From Bosea sp. AS-1 (lineage in GTDB: Bacteria > Pseudomonadota > Alphaproteobacteria > Rhizobiales > Beijerinckiaceae): a stretch of DNA of 64,000 nt. The stretch is from the NCBI RefSeq assembly GCF_002220095.1, contig NZ_CP022372.1:211001-275000 (forward strand). The letters run 5' to 3'. A program made the translations under genes and the position numbers. This document shows, one piece after another, positions 55,204-62,574 of this stretch (the stretch's first letter is position 1; the number at the start of each line of letters is the position of its first letter). The notes beneath the pieces are model-generated. The model did not search any database. It was given only the letters and a program-made list of their open reading frames with translations, and was not told the DNA's origin.

Positions 55204-55826
55204 GCTCGACCGAAATCAAGGAAGCCGCATCGGCAATGGAAGGCGAGGCCGCGCCCCGTCGCCGCTCGCCGCTCATCTTCCTCGCGCCGCTGATCTTGTT
55301 TGGCGGTCTCGCCATCGTTTTCGGCATCGGCCTGTTCTCGGGCGATGCGAGCCGTGTCCCTTCCGCGCTGATCGGCAAGGCAGCGCCTGCAATCACGCTG
55401 ACCCCGGTCGAGGGGCTGCAGCGGGATGGCCAGCCGGTGCCGGCCTTCGGCAATGCCGATCTCGGCAAGGGGCGGGCAACGCTGGTGAATGTCTTCGCGA
55501 GCTGGTGCGCGCCCTGCAAGGTCGAGCATCCGGTGCTGGTCGGGCTCTCGCAGACGGACGCCGTCAAGCAGGGCAAGGTTGCGTTGGTCGGGATGAACTA
55601 CAAGGACGAGGCGGAGAATGCCCGTCGATTCCTCGGCGCGCTCGGCAATCCGTTTTCGGCGGTCGGCGCCGACAAGGGCGGCCGCGCCGCGATCGAATGG
55701 GGTGTCTACGGCGTGCCGGAGACGTTCCTGATCGGGCCGGACGGGCGCGTCCTCGACAAACATGTCGGGCCGCTCGACCAGGCGGCCGCGGCGAAGCTGC
55801 TTCAGCGGGCGCTGACGGGGAGCTGA
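55200..55826 (+). CDS. ccmG: Thiol:disulfide interchange protein CcmG/DsbE
   Basis: Membrane-anchored periplasmic thioredoxin (208 aa) that keeps apocytochrome c or CcmH thiols reduced. Anchor helix at residues 24-47 (LIFLAPLILFGGLAIVFGIGLF); active site Cys103 and Cys106 in ASWCAPCKVEHPVL. The cis-Pro loop GVYGVPETFLIGPDG is typical of CcmG. Last gene of ccmABCDG; ccmE, F and H are not in this window. Convergent with purQ (7 bp). Confidence 0.95.
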   Translation: MSSTEIKEAASAMEGEAAPRRRSPLIFLAPLILFGGLAIVFGIGLFSGDASRVPSALIGKAAPAITLTPVEGLQRDGQPVPAFGNADLGKGRATLVNVFASWCAPCKVEHPVLVGLSQTDAVKQGKVALVGMNYKDEAENARRFLGALGNPFSAVGADKGGRAAIEWGVYGVPETFLIGPDGRVLDKHVGPLDQAAAAKLLQRALTGS

Positions 55827-55833
55827 AAGCTCC

Positions 55834-56526
55834 TCAGGCGGCCTTGGCCGCGACGAGACTCTCGAACAGACCGCGCCCGTCGGTACCGCCGACCAGCGAA
55901 TCGATCAGGTTTTCCGGGTGCGGCATCAGGCCGAGCACGTTGAAGCCTGGCGAGTAGATGCCGGCGATGTTGTTGAGCGAGCCGTTCGGATTCGCTTCGG
56001 CCGTGACCTTCCCCTGCGCATCCGCATAGCGGAAGGCGACGAGGCCTTCGCCTTCGAGGCGGGCGAGCGTCTCGGCATCGGCGATGTAGTTGCCCTCGCC
56101 ATGGGCGATGCAGACGTCGATCGCCTGCCCCTTGGCGTAGGCACGGGTATAGGGCGTGTCGTTGCGCTCGACCGTGAGGTGCTGGCGCCTGCAGACGAAT
56201 TTCAGATGGGCGTTGCGGACCAGGATACCGGGCAGGAGCCCCGCCTCGCAGGCGATCTGAAAACCGTTGCAGATGCCGAGCACATAGCCGCCGCGGGCGG
56301 CATGAGCGCGAGTCGCGTCCATGATGTGGGCACGGCCGGCGATGGCGCCGGTGCGCAGATAGTCGCCATAGGAGAAGCCGCCCGGCAGCACGACGAGATC
56401 GGTCCCGGCCGGCAACTCGGTGTCGGCGTGCCAGACATGGGCGATTTCGGCGCCGGCCTGCTTCAGCGCCTTGGCGACGTCGCCGTCACGGTTGGAGCCC
56501 GGGAAGGTGATGACGGCGGCCTTCAT
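55834..56526 (-). CDS. purQ: Phosphoribosylformylglycinamidine synthase, glutaminase subunit
   Basis: Class I glutamine amidotransferase (230 aa) supplying ammonia to PurL in purine synthesis. Nucleophile Cys86 lies in VLGICNGFQ; His and Glu lie in GLMPHPENL near the C-terminus. LPGGFSYGDYLRTGAIA is diagnostic. It begins 3 bp after purS and is presumably translated with it. Confidence 0.97.
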   Translation of the reverse strand: MKAAVITFPGSNRDGDVAKALKQAGAEIAHVWHADTELPAGTDLVVLPGGFSYGDYLRTGAIAGRAHIMDATRAHAARGGYVLGICNGFQIACEAGLLPGILVRNAHLKFVCRRQHLTVERNDTPYTRAYAKGQAIDVCIAHGEGNYIADAETLARLEGEGLVAFRYADAQGKVTAEANPNGSLNNIAGIYSPGFNVLGLMPHPENLIDSLVGGTDGRGLFESLVAAKAA

Positions 56527-56529
56527 CGT

Positions 56530-56772
56530 TCAGCCTCCGATCTCGACGCGGTAATTCTCGATCACGGTGTTGGCGAGCAGCTTTTCACAGGCCGCCTTCA
56601 GCGCAGTCTCGGCAGCGGCCTTGTCGGCGGTCGAGAGCTCAATGTCGAAGACCTTGCCCTGGCGCACCGAGCCGACGCCGTCGATGCCGAGCGACTTGAG
56701 CGCGCCTTCGATCGCCTTGCCCTGCGGATCGAGCACGCCGTTCTTCAGGGTGACGGTGACGCGGGCTTTCAT
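56530..56772 (-). CDS. purS: Phosphoribosylformylglycinamidine synthase subunit PurS
   Basis: Small bridging subunit (80 aa) of the PurSQL complex: MKARVTVTLKNGVLDPQGKAIEGALKSLGI and VRQGKVFDIELS, ending VIENYRVEIGG. It is present with the small-type PurL of Gram-positives and alphaproteobacteria. ATG 56772 was chosen by homology; the frame continues upstream without a better start. purQ follows 3 bp later. Confidence 0.95.
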   Translation of the reverse strand: MKARVTVTLKNGVLDPQGKAIEGALKSLGIDGVGSVRQGKVFDIELSTADKAAAETALKAACEKLLANTVIENYRVEIGG

Positions 56773-56843
56773 GAGTCTCTCCGGGGCCGGGCTTCGATCC
56801 GGTGCCTTAGCGATGAATCGGGGCGGGCTCAACCGTTTCCAGC

Positions 56844-56859
56844 GGTTTCACGTGAATCA
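56844..56859. other. parS-like ParB binding site (copy 2)
   Basis: GGTTTCACGTGAATCA, 14 of 16 matches to the parS consensus TGTTTCACGTGAAACA, around a perfect TTCACGTGAA palindrome. Its first 15 bases are identical to the site at 9720. It covers the stop codon (56857-56859) of the lipoprotein gene, just outside purS. Confidence 0.5.
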
Positions 56860-57444
56860 GCGGCTGCGCCAGGCCGCTTCCGCGTCGTGCTTCGCGGCGT
56901 CGGCCGTGTCGCTGACGGCGAGCGCTACAACCAGGCGGTCATTCTCACGCCCGTAGAGGATCGCGGTGACGCCTTGCCGGGCGGGGGCATCCTTGGCGCG
57001 AATCGTGACGAGGATGCCGTTGGCCCCTGCCGCGTCGAAGCGGGCATAGTCGGTGACGCTGTTTTCCGGCTTGGGTTTCGGTGGCTTCTTGCCGGCCCGG
57101 CGCTGTTCGGCGGCCCTGGCTGATGCCTTCTCTGCCGCCAGACGGGCGAAGGAGCGTGCCAGCTCGGCCGGCTTCTCCGAAAGGGCCTGTTCCATGCCGC
57201 GGGCCTGCGCGCCCTCGAAGGCGACCACGGCGGCAAAACCTTGCCGGATGCAGGCATTGCGCGGGCAGAAGGCCATGGACCGGGCTTCGAGCCCGTCGTT
57301 CAGCACCCAGGCGCCGATCGGGAGCGGTTGCCAGCCGGCGGAGGCTGGCAGGTCCACGATGGGCGAGCCGTACTGGCTCGAGCAGGAGGAGAGAAAGAGC
57401 CCGGCCGCGAGAAGCAGCGGCGCGACGTGAAAACGGGAGCGCAT
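56857..57444 (-). CDS. Hypothetical lipoprotein between purC and purS
   Basis: A 195-residue envelope lipoprotein. The lipobox is GLFLSSC, with the acylated Cys at about residue 20. A domain with two Cys (SMAFCPRNACIRQG), a Lys/Pro-rich hinge (AGKKPPKPKPENSVTDYARF) and a C-terminal beta-rich part follow. ATG 57444 has GGGAG just upstream; ATG 57459 lacks one. I do not recognise the family. It is on the same strand between purC (41 bp) and purS (84 bp), so it is probably co-transcribed without an obvious metabolic link. Confidence 0.75.
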   Translation of the reverse strand: MRSRFHVAPLLLAAGLFLSSCSSQYGSPIVDLPASAGWQPLPIGAWVLNDGLEARSMAFCPRNACIRQGFAAVVAFEGAQARGMEQALSEKPAELARSFARLAAEKASARAAEQRRAGKKPPKPKPENSVTDYARFDAAGANGILVTIRAKDAPARQGVTAILYGRENDRLVVALAVSDTADAAKHDAEAAWRSR

Positions 57445-57485
57445 GCGCTCCCGCTTCATTCGCGATTGTGGCCGGGTGACGGCGC

Positions 57486-58250
57486 TCACTGCACGAGGCG
57501 CGGGCCGCTCTGGCCGGGGTTCTCGTTCTCGCCCAGGATGCCGAGGCGGCGGGCGACTTCCGAGTAGGCTTCGATCAGGCCGCCCATGTCGCGGCGGAAC
57601 CGGTCCTTGTCCATCTTGTCCTTCGACTTGATGTCCCAGAGCCGGCAGGAATCGGGGCTGATCTCGTCGGCGACGACGATACGCATCATCTCGCCTTCCC
57701 AGAGCCGGCCCGTCTCCATCTTGAAGTCGACGAGGCGGATGCCGGCGCCGAGGAAGAGGCCGGAGAGGAAGTCGTTGACGCGGATGGCCAGCGCCATGAT
57801 GTCGTCGATCTCCTGCGGGGTCGCCCAGCCGAAGGCCGTGATGTGCTCTTCGGAGACCATCGGGTCGCTGAGCGCCTCGTTCTTGTAATAGAACTCGATG
57901 ATCGAGCGCGGGAGCTGCGTGCCCTCCTCGAGGCCAAGGCGGGTCGCCAGCGAGCCGGCGGCGACGTTGCGCACGACAACCTCGAGCGGAATGATCTCGA
58001 CCTCGCGGATGAGCTGTTCGCGCATGTTCAGCCGGCGGATGAAATGCGTCGGCACGCCGATATCGTTGAGGTTCGAGAAGATGTGCTCGGAGATGCGGTT
58101 GTTGAGCACGCCCTTGCCGTCGATCACCTCGTGCTTCTTCGCATTGAAGGCGGTGGCGTCGTCCTTGAAATGCTGGATCAGCGTACCGGGCTCCGGTCCT
58201 TCATAGAGGACCTTCGCCTTGCCTTCGTAGATGCGACGGCGGCGATTCAT
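57486..58250 (-). CDS. purC: Phosphoribosylaminoimidazole-succinocarboxamide synthase
   Basis: SAICAR synthetase (254 aa), an ATP-grasp-like enzyme joining aspartate to CAIR in purine synthesis. Signatures are [61 protein letters not shown] and [15 protein letters not shown] 58250 ([16 protein letters not shown]) gives the standard rhizobial length; the frame stays open upstream but without homology. Divergent from the DUF1476 gene across a 345-bp gap. Confidence 0.97.
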   Translation of the reverse strand: MNRRRRIYEGKAKVLYEGPEPGTLIQHFKDDATAFNAKKHEVIDGKGVLNNRISEHIFSNLNDIGVPTHFIRRLNMREQLIREVEIIPLEVVVRNVAAGSLATRLGLEEGTQLPRSIIEFYYKNEALSDPMVSEEHITAFGWATPQEIDDIMALAIRVNDFLSGLFLGAGIRLVDFKMETGRLWEGEMMRIVVADEISPDSCRLWDIKSKDKMDKDRFRRDMGGLIEAYSEVARRLGILGENENPGQSGPRLVQ

Positions 58251-58595
58251 GGGGATGTACCGTGGCTTGAGGAAATCCAAAGGTCGGCCCTTCTCTGGAC
58301 GCGATGGGGTCGCGGCGGGATCTTGGCCCCTGAACTGTCGGCTTGTGCCAGTCGCGGCGACCCTTGTGGATCGCGGACCGGCGCCAGAACCGGATTCTCG
58401 CATTGCACCCCTGGAGGCGCCATGCGCCTGCTATATGGAGCGTCTCGCCCGCAAACGCAACAAATCGCCTGTCGCAGGTCCGCGCGAGGCTTAAGAGCTC
58501 CTGAAGTCCGTGGTCGAGGCTGGCTCTTACCGCTGCGTCGCCCTATATGGAGCGAACGACGCCATCTCAAGCCCCGCACAGGAGCCCGACGCCGC
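58251..58595. other. 345-bp intergenic region between purC and DUF1476
   Basis: Divergent promoter region with no credible gene and no terminator. It contains CTATATGGAGCG twice as a direct repeat (58431-58442 and 58543-58554, 112 bp apart). The CTATAT core could serve as a -10 element for the DUF1476 gene, but no convincing -35 partner is seen. Confidence 0.4.
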
Positions 58596-58919
58596 ATGAC
58601 GACCTTCGACCAGCGCAAGGACGCCTTCGAGAACAAGTTCGCCCATGACGAGGAGCTGCGCTTCAAGGCGACGGCGCGGCGCAACAAGCTGCTCGGACTC
58701 TGGGCCGCGGAGAAGCTGGGCAAGAGCGGCGCCGATGCCGACGCCTATGCCAAGTCGGTCGTCGTGGCCGATTTCGAGGAGGCCGGTGACGAGGACGTGC
58801 TTCGCAAGGTCAAGAACGACTTCGCCCTGGCCAATGTTGCGACCGCAGAAACGGAGATCCGGCAGGTCATGACCGAATTGCTGATCAAGGCGGCTGAGGA
58901 GATCCAGGCTGGACGCTGA
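58596..58919 (+). CDS. DUF1476 protein, ATP synthase zeta (inhibitor) subunit-like
   Basis: A 107-residue helical protein: TFDQRKDAFENKFAHDEELRFKATARRNKLLGLWAAEKLG, then DADAYAKSVVVADFEEAGDEDVLRKVKNDF. DUF1476 includes the zeta subunit of Paracoccus F1-ATPase, an inhibitor of ATP hydrolysis. The inhibitory N-terminus is present here, but whether this homologue binds F1 in this organism is inferred. Own unit with a strong terminator. Confidence 0.92.
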   Translation: MTTFDQRKDAFENKFAHDEELRFKATARRNKLLGLWAAEKLGKSGADADAYAKSVVVADFEEAGDEDVLRKVKNDFALANVATAETEIRQVMTELLIKAAEEIQAGR

Positions 58920-58949
58920 CCGCCTCCCGGTTGATGCAAGGCGAGATTG

Positions 58950-58980
58950 AAACGGGCGCATGGGCGCCCGTTTGCTTTTT
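58950..58980 (+). terminator. Intrinsic terminator of the DUF1476 gene
   Basis: A 10-bp perfect stem, AAACGGGCGC (58950-58959) and GCGCCCGTTT (58964-58973), loop ATGG, followed by GCTTTTT on the plus strand. Confidence 0.88.
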
Positions 58981-59050
58981 GGTGGCCCGCCGGTCCAATT
59001 TGCAGGAGCCCGCCGATCACCGGGAGCGGGCCTGAAACGGATCAACGCAC

Positions 59051-59830
59051 ATGGCCAAGCCCACCGTCCTGTCCTCTCTCGCCGATCGCTTTGCGACGGG
59101 CGGGACCGTCGTCTCGGCCTGGTGCGGACTGCCCGATCCGTCGATCTCCGCCATCCTCGCGCAGGAGGATTTCGATGCGATCACGCTCGACATGCAGCAT
59201 GGGCCGATCACGCTCGGCGAAGTCATCCGCGCGATCCCGCTGATCAACGCCGCGGGCAAGCCTGCGATTGCCCGCATTCCGGTCGGCGAATTCCAGAATG
59301 TCTCGAAGCTGTTCGACTCCGGGGTTTCCGGCGTGATCGCGCCGATGATCAACACCATGGAGGATGCGCGGACCTTCGCGGCTTATTCCAAGTACCCGCC
59401 GATGGGCGAGCGCAGCTGGGGCAGCTATGGCGGGCTCGGCGCCTCGGGCCTGGACCAGAACAGCTACCTCAAGGCTGCCAACGGCTTCTCGATGACCTTC
59501 GCGATGATCGAGACGCGCGAGGCGATGGCGATCGTCGACGACATTCTGGCGCTGGAGGGGATCGACGCCCTGTTTGTCGGGCCCTCCGACCTGTCGATTG
59601 CGCTGTCAGGCGGGGCGAAGGTCGATGCCACCGCACGCGAGGTCGATGAAGCGCTCAAGCACGTCGTCGCCCGCGCTTCGGCGGTGAACAAGCCGGTCGC
59701 GTTCTATTGCGCGACGGCGGAACGCGCGAAACAGGGCCTCGACATGGGCGCGCGCATGGTCACGGTGATGAGCGACAGCGGCATGCTGCGCGCCGCGGCG
59801 CAGACGGCGCTCAAGGTCGTGCGCAGCTGA
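59051..59830 (+). CDS. HpcH/HpaI family aldolase
   Basis: Class II pyruvate-dependent aldolase (259 aa, TIM barrel). ITLDMQHGPITLGEVIRAIPLI has the catalytic base region and AIARIPVGE the Arg. The metal-binding Glu and Asp lie in FAMIETREAM and LFVGPSDLSIALSG. Relatives cleave 2,4-dihydroxyhept-2-enedioate or 4-hydroxy-2-oxo acids; nothing nearby indicates an aromatic pathway, so the substrate is open. Confidence 0.92.
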   Translation: MAKPTVLSSLADRFATGGTVVSAWCGLPDPSISAILAQEDFDAITLDMQHGPITLGEVIRAIPLINAAGKPAIARIPVGEFQNVSKLFDSGVSGVIAPMINTMEDARTFAAYSKYPPMGERSWGSYGGLGASGLDQNSYLKAANGFSMTFAMIETREAMAIVDDILALEGIDALFVGPSDLSIALSGGAKVDATAREVDEALKHVVARASAVNKPVAFYCATAERAKQGLDMGARMVTVMSDSGMLRAAAQTALKVVRS

Positions 59831-59847
59831 ACTCGTTCCCGCACTGA

Positions 59848-59881
59848 CGGGCCGAAGAGGACTCTTTCGCTTTTCGGCCCG
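59848..59881. terminator. Hairpin between convergent aldolase and glycosylase genes
   Basis: Stem CGGGCCGAA (59848-59856) and TTCGGCCCG (59873-59881), 16-base loop, sitting in the 55-bp gap between two convergent genes. It may act in both directions; no U-run on either side. Confidence 0.45.
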
Positions 59882-59885
59882 AGGT

Positions 59886-60530
59886 TCAGGCGTTGATGCC
59901 TTCGCGGCGCTTCAGCACGGCGTAATAGGCCCAGAGCAGTCGCGCCGCGACGCCGCGCCAGGGACGCCAGGCTTCCGCCATGGTGGCAAGCTCCGCTGCC
60001 TTCGGGCGCGCGCCGAGGCCGAAGGCATGGCGAGCCGCCTCCTGGATCGCAAGATCGCCGGCGGCGAAGCCGTCGCGATGGCCGAGGCAGAACAGAAGAT
60101 AGACATCGGCCGTCCAGGGGCCGATGCCGGAAATCGCGGTCATCTGGGCATGGACCTCCTCGGGACTCATTCCGTCGAGAGCCTCGAAGGCGAAGCGCTG
60201 CTCGGCGAGCGCGGTTGCCAGCGCCAGCAACGTGCGCTGTTTCGGTCGTGACAGGCCGGAGAGACGCATGTCGTCATCGGTCGCAGCCAGCAATCGTTCC
60301 GGCGTCAGCGGCACGAAAACGCTTTCGAAGCGATTCCACACCGCGCGGGCACTGGCGACGGAGAGCTGTTGCGAGACGATGATGCCGGCGAGCCCGGCCA
60401 GGCCGCCCTCGCGCAATCGCAAGGGCGGCAGGCCGGTGCGGGCGATGATGGCCTGCCAGTCTGGGTGGAGCGCCGCCAGCGCGGCCATCCCTTCTTCGAG
60501 ATCGGTGTTGCAGGTGATTCGTGCGGTCAT
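59886..60530 (-). CDS. alkA: DNA-3-methyladenine glycosylase II (AlkA-like)
   Basis: Base-excision glycosylase of the HhH-GPD superfamily, 214 aa, that removes alkylated purines. Helix-hairpin-helix at about residues 133-150 (ISGIGPWTADVYLLFCLGH) and catalytic Asp159 (AAGDLAIQEA). It lacks the N-terminal domain of E. coli AlkA, like many bacterial short forms. Convergent with the aldolase gene, divergent from gluQRS. Confidence 0.92.
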   Translation of the reverse strand: MTARITCNTDLEEGMAALAALHPDWQAIIARTGLPPLRLREGGLAGLAGIIVSQQLSVASARAVWNRFESVFVPLTPERLLAATDDDMRLSGLSRPKQRTLLALATALAEQRFAFEALDGMSPEEVHAQMTAISGIGPWTADVYLLFCLGHRDGFAAGDLAIQEAARHAFGLGARPKAAELATMAEAWRPWRGVAARLLWAYYAVLKRREGINA

Positions 60531-60625
60531 GGTGTCAGGATGGATGGCAGCTCGGACGCTTCCCGTCAGCAGCGCCTGGTCCGGGCCGGTGGCGCTTTGG
60601 AACGATGTAGCTCAAGATCGAACCG

Positions 60626-61522
60626 ATGGCCGCATATCCACCCGTTTCCGGCAAGCCTGTCTTCCGCTTCGCGCCGAGCCCGAACGGACGGCTGCATCTG
60701 GGCCACGCCCTGTCCGCCCTCACCAACGAGGCATTGGCGCGCCGCTTCGACGGCCGATTGCTGCTGCGGATCGAGGATATCGATCTTGGCCGCTGCAGGC
60801 CGGAATTCGCCGACGCAATCCTCGCTGATCTCGATTGGCTCGGAATCCGCTTCGAATTGCCGCTCCGGCGGCAATTCGAGCACTTCGACGACTATATCGC
60901 GGCGCTTGCATCCCTTCAGGCGCGCAGGCTGGTCTATCCGTGCTTCTGCTCGCGGCAGGAGATCAGGGCTGCCGTTGTCGCGCGCGAAACCGAAACGGGA
61001 CGCCCCTGGCCCACCGACCCCGACGGGGCGCCGCTCTACCCCGGTTCCTGCAAGGAACTGGATGAGGCGGAGGCATCGCGCCGAATCTTAGCAGGCGAAC
61101 CCCATGTGCTGCGGCTCGACATGGCGCGGGCCATGGCGCTCGCTGGAGAAGACCCCGGCTATGAGGTGTTCGATCCGAAGGGGAGTCGGGGTCGGGCTCC
61201 GGCGCAGCCTGCCCGCTGGGGCGATGTCGTGCTGGCGCGCAAGGACGTGCCGACGAGCTATCATCTGGCCGTGGTCGTCGACGATGCCCTGCAGGGCGTG
61301 ACCCATGTGGTGCGCGGCAAGGATCTCGAGGCCGCGACCGATATTCATGTCGTTTTGCAGCGCCTGCTCGGCCTGCCGACGCCGCTTTACCATTTCCATA
61401 AACTGCTGATCGACGAGGATGGGCGCAAGCTGGCCAAGAGCCGCTCTTCCGAAAGCCTGGCGGAATTGCGCGAGCGGGGCGTCAGCGCTGCAATCATCCG
61501 GCAAGGACTCGGCTTCGACTGA
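60626..61522 (+). CDS. gluQRS: Glutamyl-Q tRNA(Asp) synthetase
   Basis: Paralogue of glutamyl-tRNA synthetase (298 aa) lacking the anticodon-binding domain. It glutamylates queuosine 34 of tRNA-Asp. The N-terminal FRFAPSPNGRLHLGHALSA has the HIGH motif (HLGH, residues 24-27), and KLAKSRSS near residue 270 is the KMSKS equivalent. The zinc cysteines are in YPCFCSRQEI and YPGSCKEL. Convergent with the AEC transporter gene. Confidence 0.94.
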   Translation: MAAYPPVSGKPVFRFAPSPNGRLHLGHALSALTNEALARRFDGRLLLRIEDIDLGRCRPEFADAILADLDWLGIRFELPLRRQFEHFDDYIAALASLQARRLVYPCFCSRQEIRAAVVARETETGRPWPTDPDGAPLYPGSCKELDEAEASRRILAGEPHVLRLDMARAMALAGEDPGYEVFDPKGSRGRAPAQPARWGDVVLARKDVPTSYHLAVVVDDALQGVTHVVRGKDLEAATDIHVVLQRLLGLPTPLYHFHKLLIDEDGRKLAKSRSSESLAELRERGVSAAIIRQGLGFD

Positions 61523-61545
61523 GCCCCGGCTTCACTCGAAAGGCA

Positions 61546-62463
61546 CTAGCCGACGCCGAGGAAGGTCAGCCAGGCGGCGGTGCTGAACAGCGAGAGCAGC
61601 GTCGACAGCGTGATCGCGCTCGATGCGTCGGCGACGCCCTGCCGGTAGCGCTCTGCAAAGAGGTAGGCGTTGATGCCGCAGGGGCAGGCCGCGAAGAGCA
61701 CCGCGACACCGGACCAGTGCACCGGCATCTCGAAGACATGCGCCGCGAGCCAGTAGACCAGCAGCGGGTGGAGTCCGAGCTTGAGACCGCTGAGCACGGC
61801 CGGCAGGGCGAGGCCGGATTCCAGCCCGTACCGGCGCATGGCGATGCCGAGGCTGATCAATGCGCAAGGCACGGCCGCGCCAGCTAGCAGATCGACCAGC
61901 GTCCAGAGCGGCTGCGGGATCTCTCCCACAAAGGGGCGCACGGCCGAGCCGAGGATGATGCCGATGATGATCGGATGGGTGAAGAGGCGCTTGATCAGAA
62001 GGGGGATCGAGGCCGAACGGCCCTCCGCCAGCAAGGTCGCTACGGTCATCGTCACCGGCAGATGGACGGCGAGCAGCAGGCCGAGCGGCACGGCGCCGGC
62101 ATCGCCATAGGCTTTCAGGATCATCGGGACGCCGACGAAAACCGTGTTGGACTGAGCAGCGGCGAAGCCCGAGACGACGAGCTCCGGCCCCTTGCGGGCG
62201 AAGCAGCGACTGGCGATCAGCATCGCCAGCACCCAGACCACGGCGAGCCCGGCGAAATAGGCGATCCAGTAGCCCCAGGGCTGGGTCAGGGGAATGTCCG
62301 CCTTGGCCAGCGTGCGGAACAGCAGGCAGGGCACGGCCAGGACGAAGACGAAGTCGGACAGGCCCTCGCCGGTGGTTTCGCGCAGGAGCTTCGTCCACCG
62401 GGCGACATAGCCCAGCCCGATCAACCCGAAGACGGGCAGGACGACGAAGAGGGAGGCGAGCAT
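61546..62463 (-). CDS. AEC (auxin efflux carrier) family transporter
   Basis: Inner-membrane carrier of 305 aa with about ten helices in two five-helix repeats. It begins MLASLFVVLPVFGLIGLGYVARWTKLL; the first-repeat crossover is FAAAQSNTVFVGVPMILKAYGD and the end has ALSTLLSLFSTAAWLTFLGVG. Bacterial members move malate, malonate or other organic acids; the substrate is not shown. Between gluQRS (convergent) and the M23 peptidase. Confidence 0.92.
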   Translation of the reverse strand: MLASLFVVLPVFGLIGLGYVARWTKLLRETTGEGLSDFVFVLAVPCLLFRTLAKADIPLTQPWGYWIAYFAGLAVVWVLAMLIASRCFARKGPELVVSGFAAAQSNTVFVGVPMILKAYGDAGAVPLGLLLAVHLPVTMTVATLLAEGRSASIPLLIKRLFTHPIIIGIILGSAVRPFVGEIPQPLWTLVDLLAGAAVPCALISLGIAMRRYGLESGLALPAVLSGLKLGLHPLLVYWLAAHVFEMPVHWSGVAVLFAACPCGINAYLFAERYRQGVADASSAITLSTLLSLFSTAAWLTFLGVG

Positions 62464-62574
62464 GGTGGGAGGCTCACGCCGCGAGAACAGGATGCGGCTT
62501 CGCGGTGTCGTCTTTAACGATGCATGTCAACCGCGGAAGCAGGTCGCGCGGCTGCATGCCGGCGCGCCATGCGC

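Noticed and set aside
57421..57440. CGTGAAAAC near the lipoprotein start, considered as a parS half-site
   Set aside because: Only one arm is present; the other side has no complementary TTTCACG.
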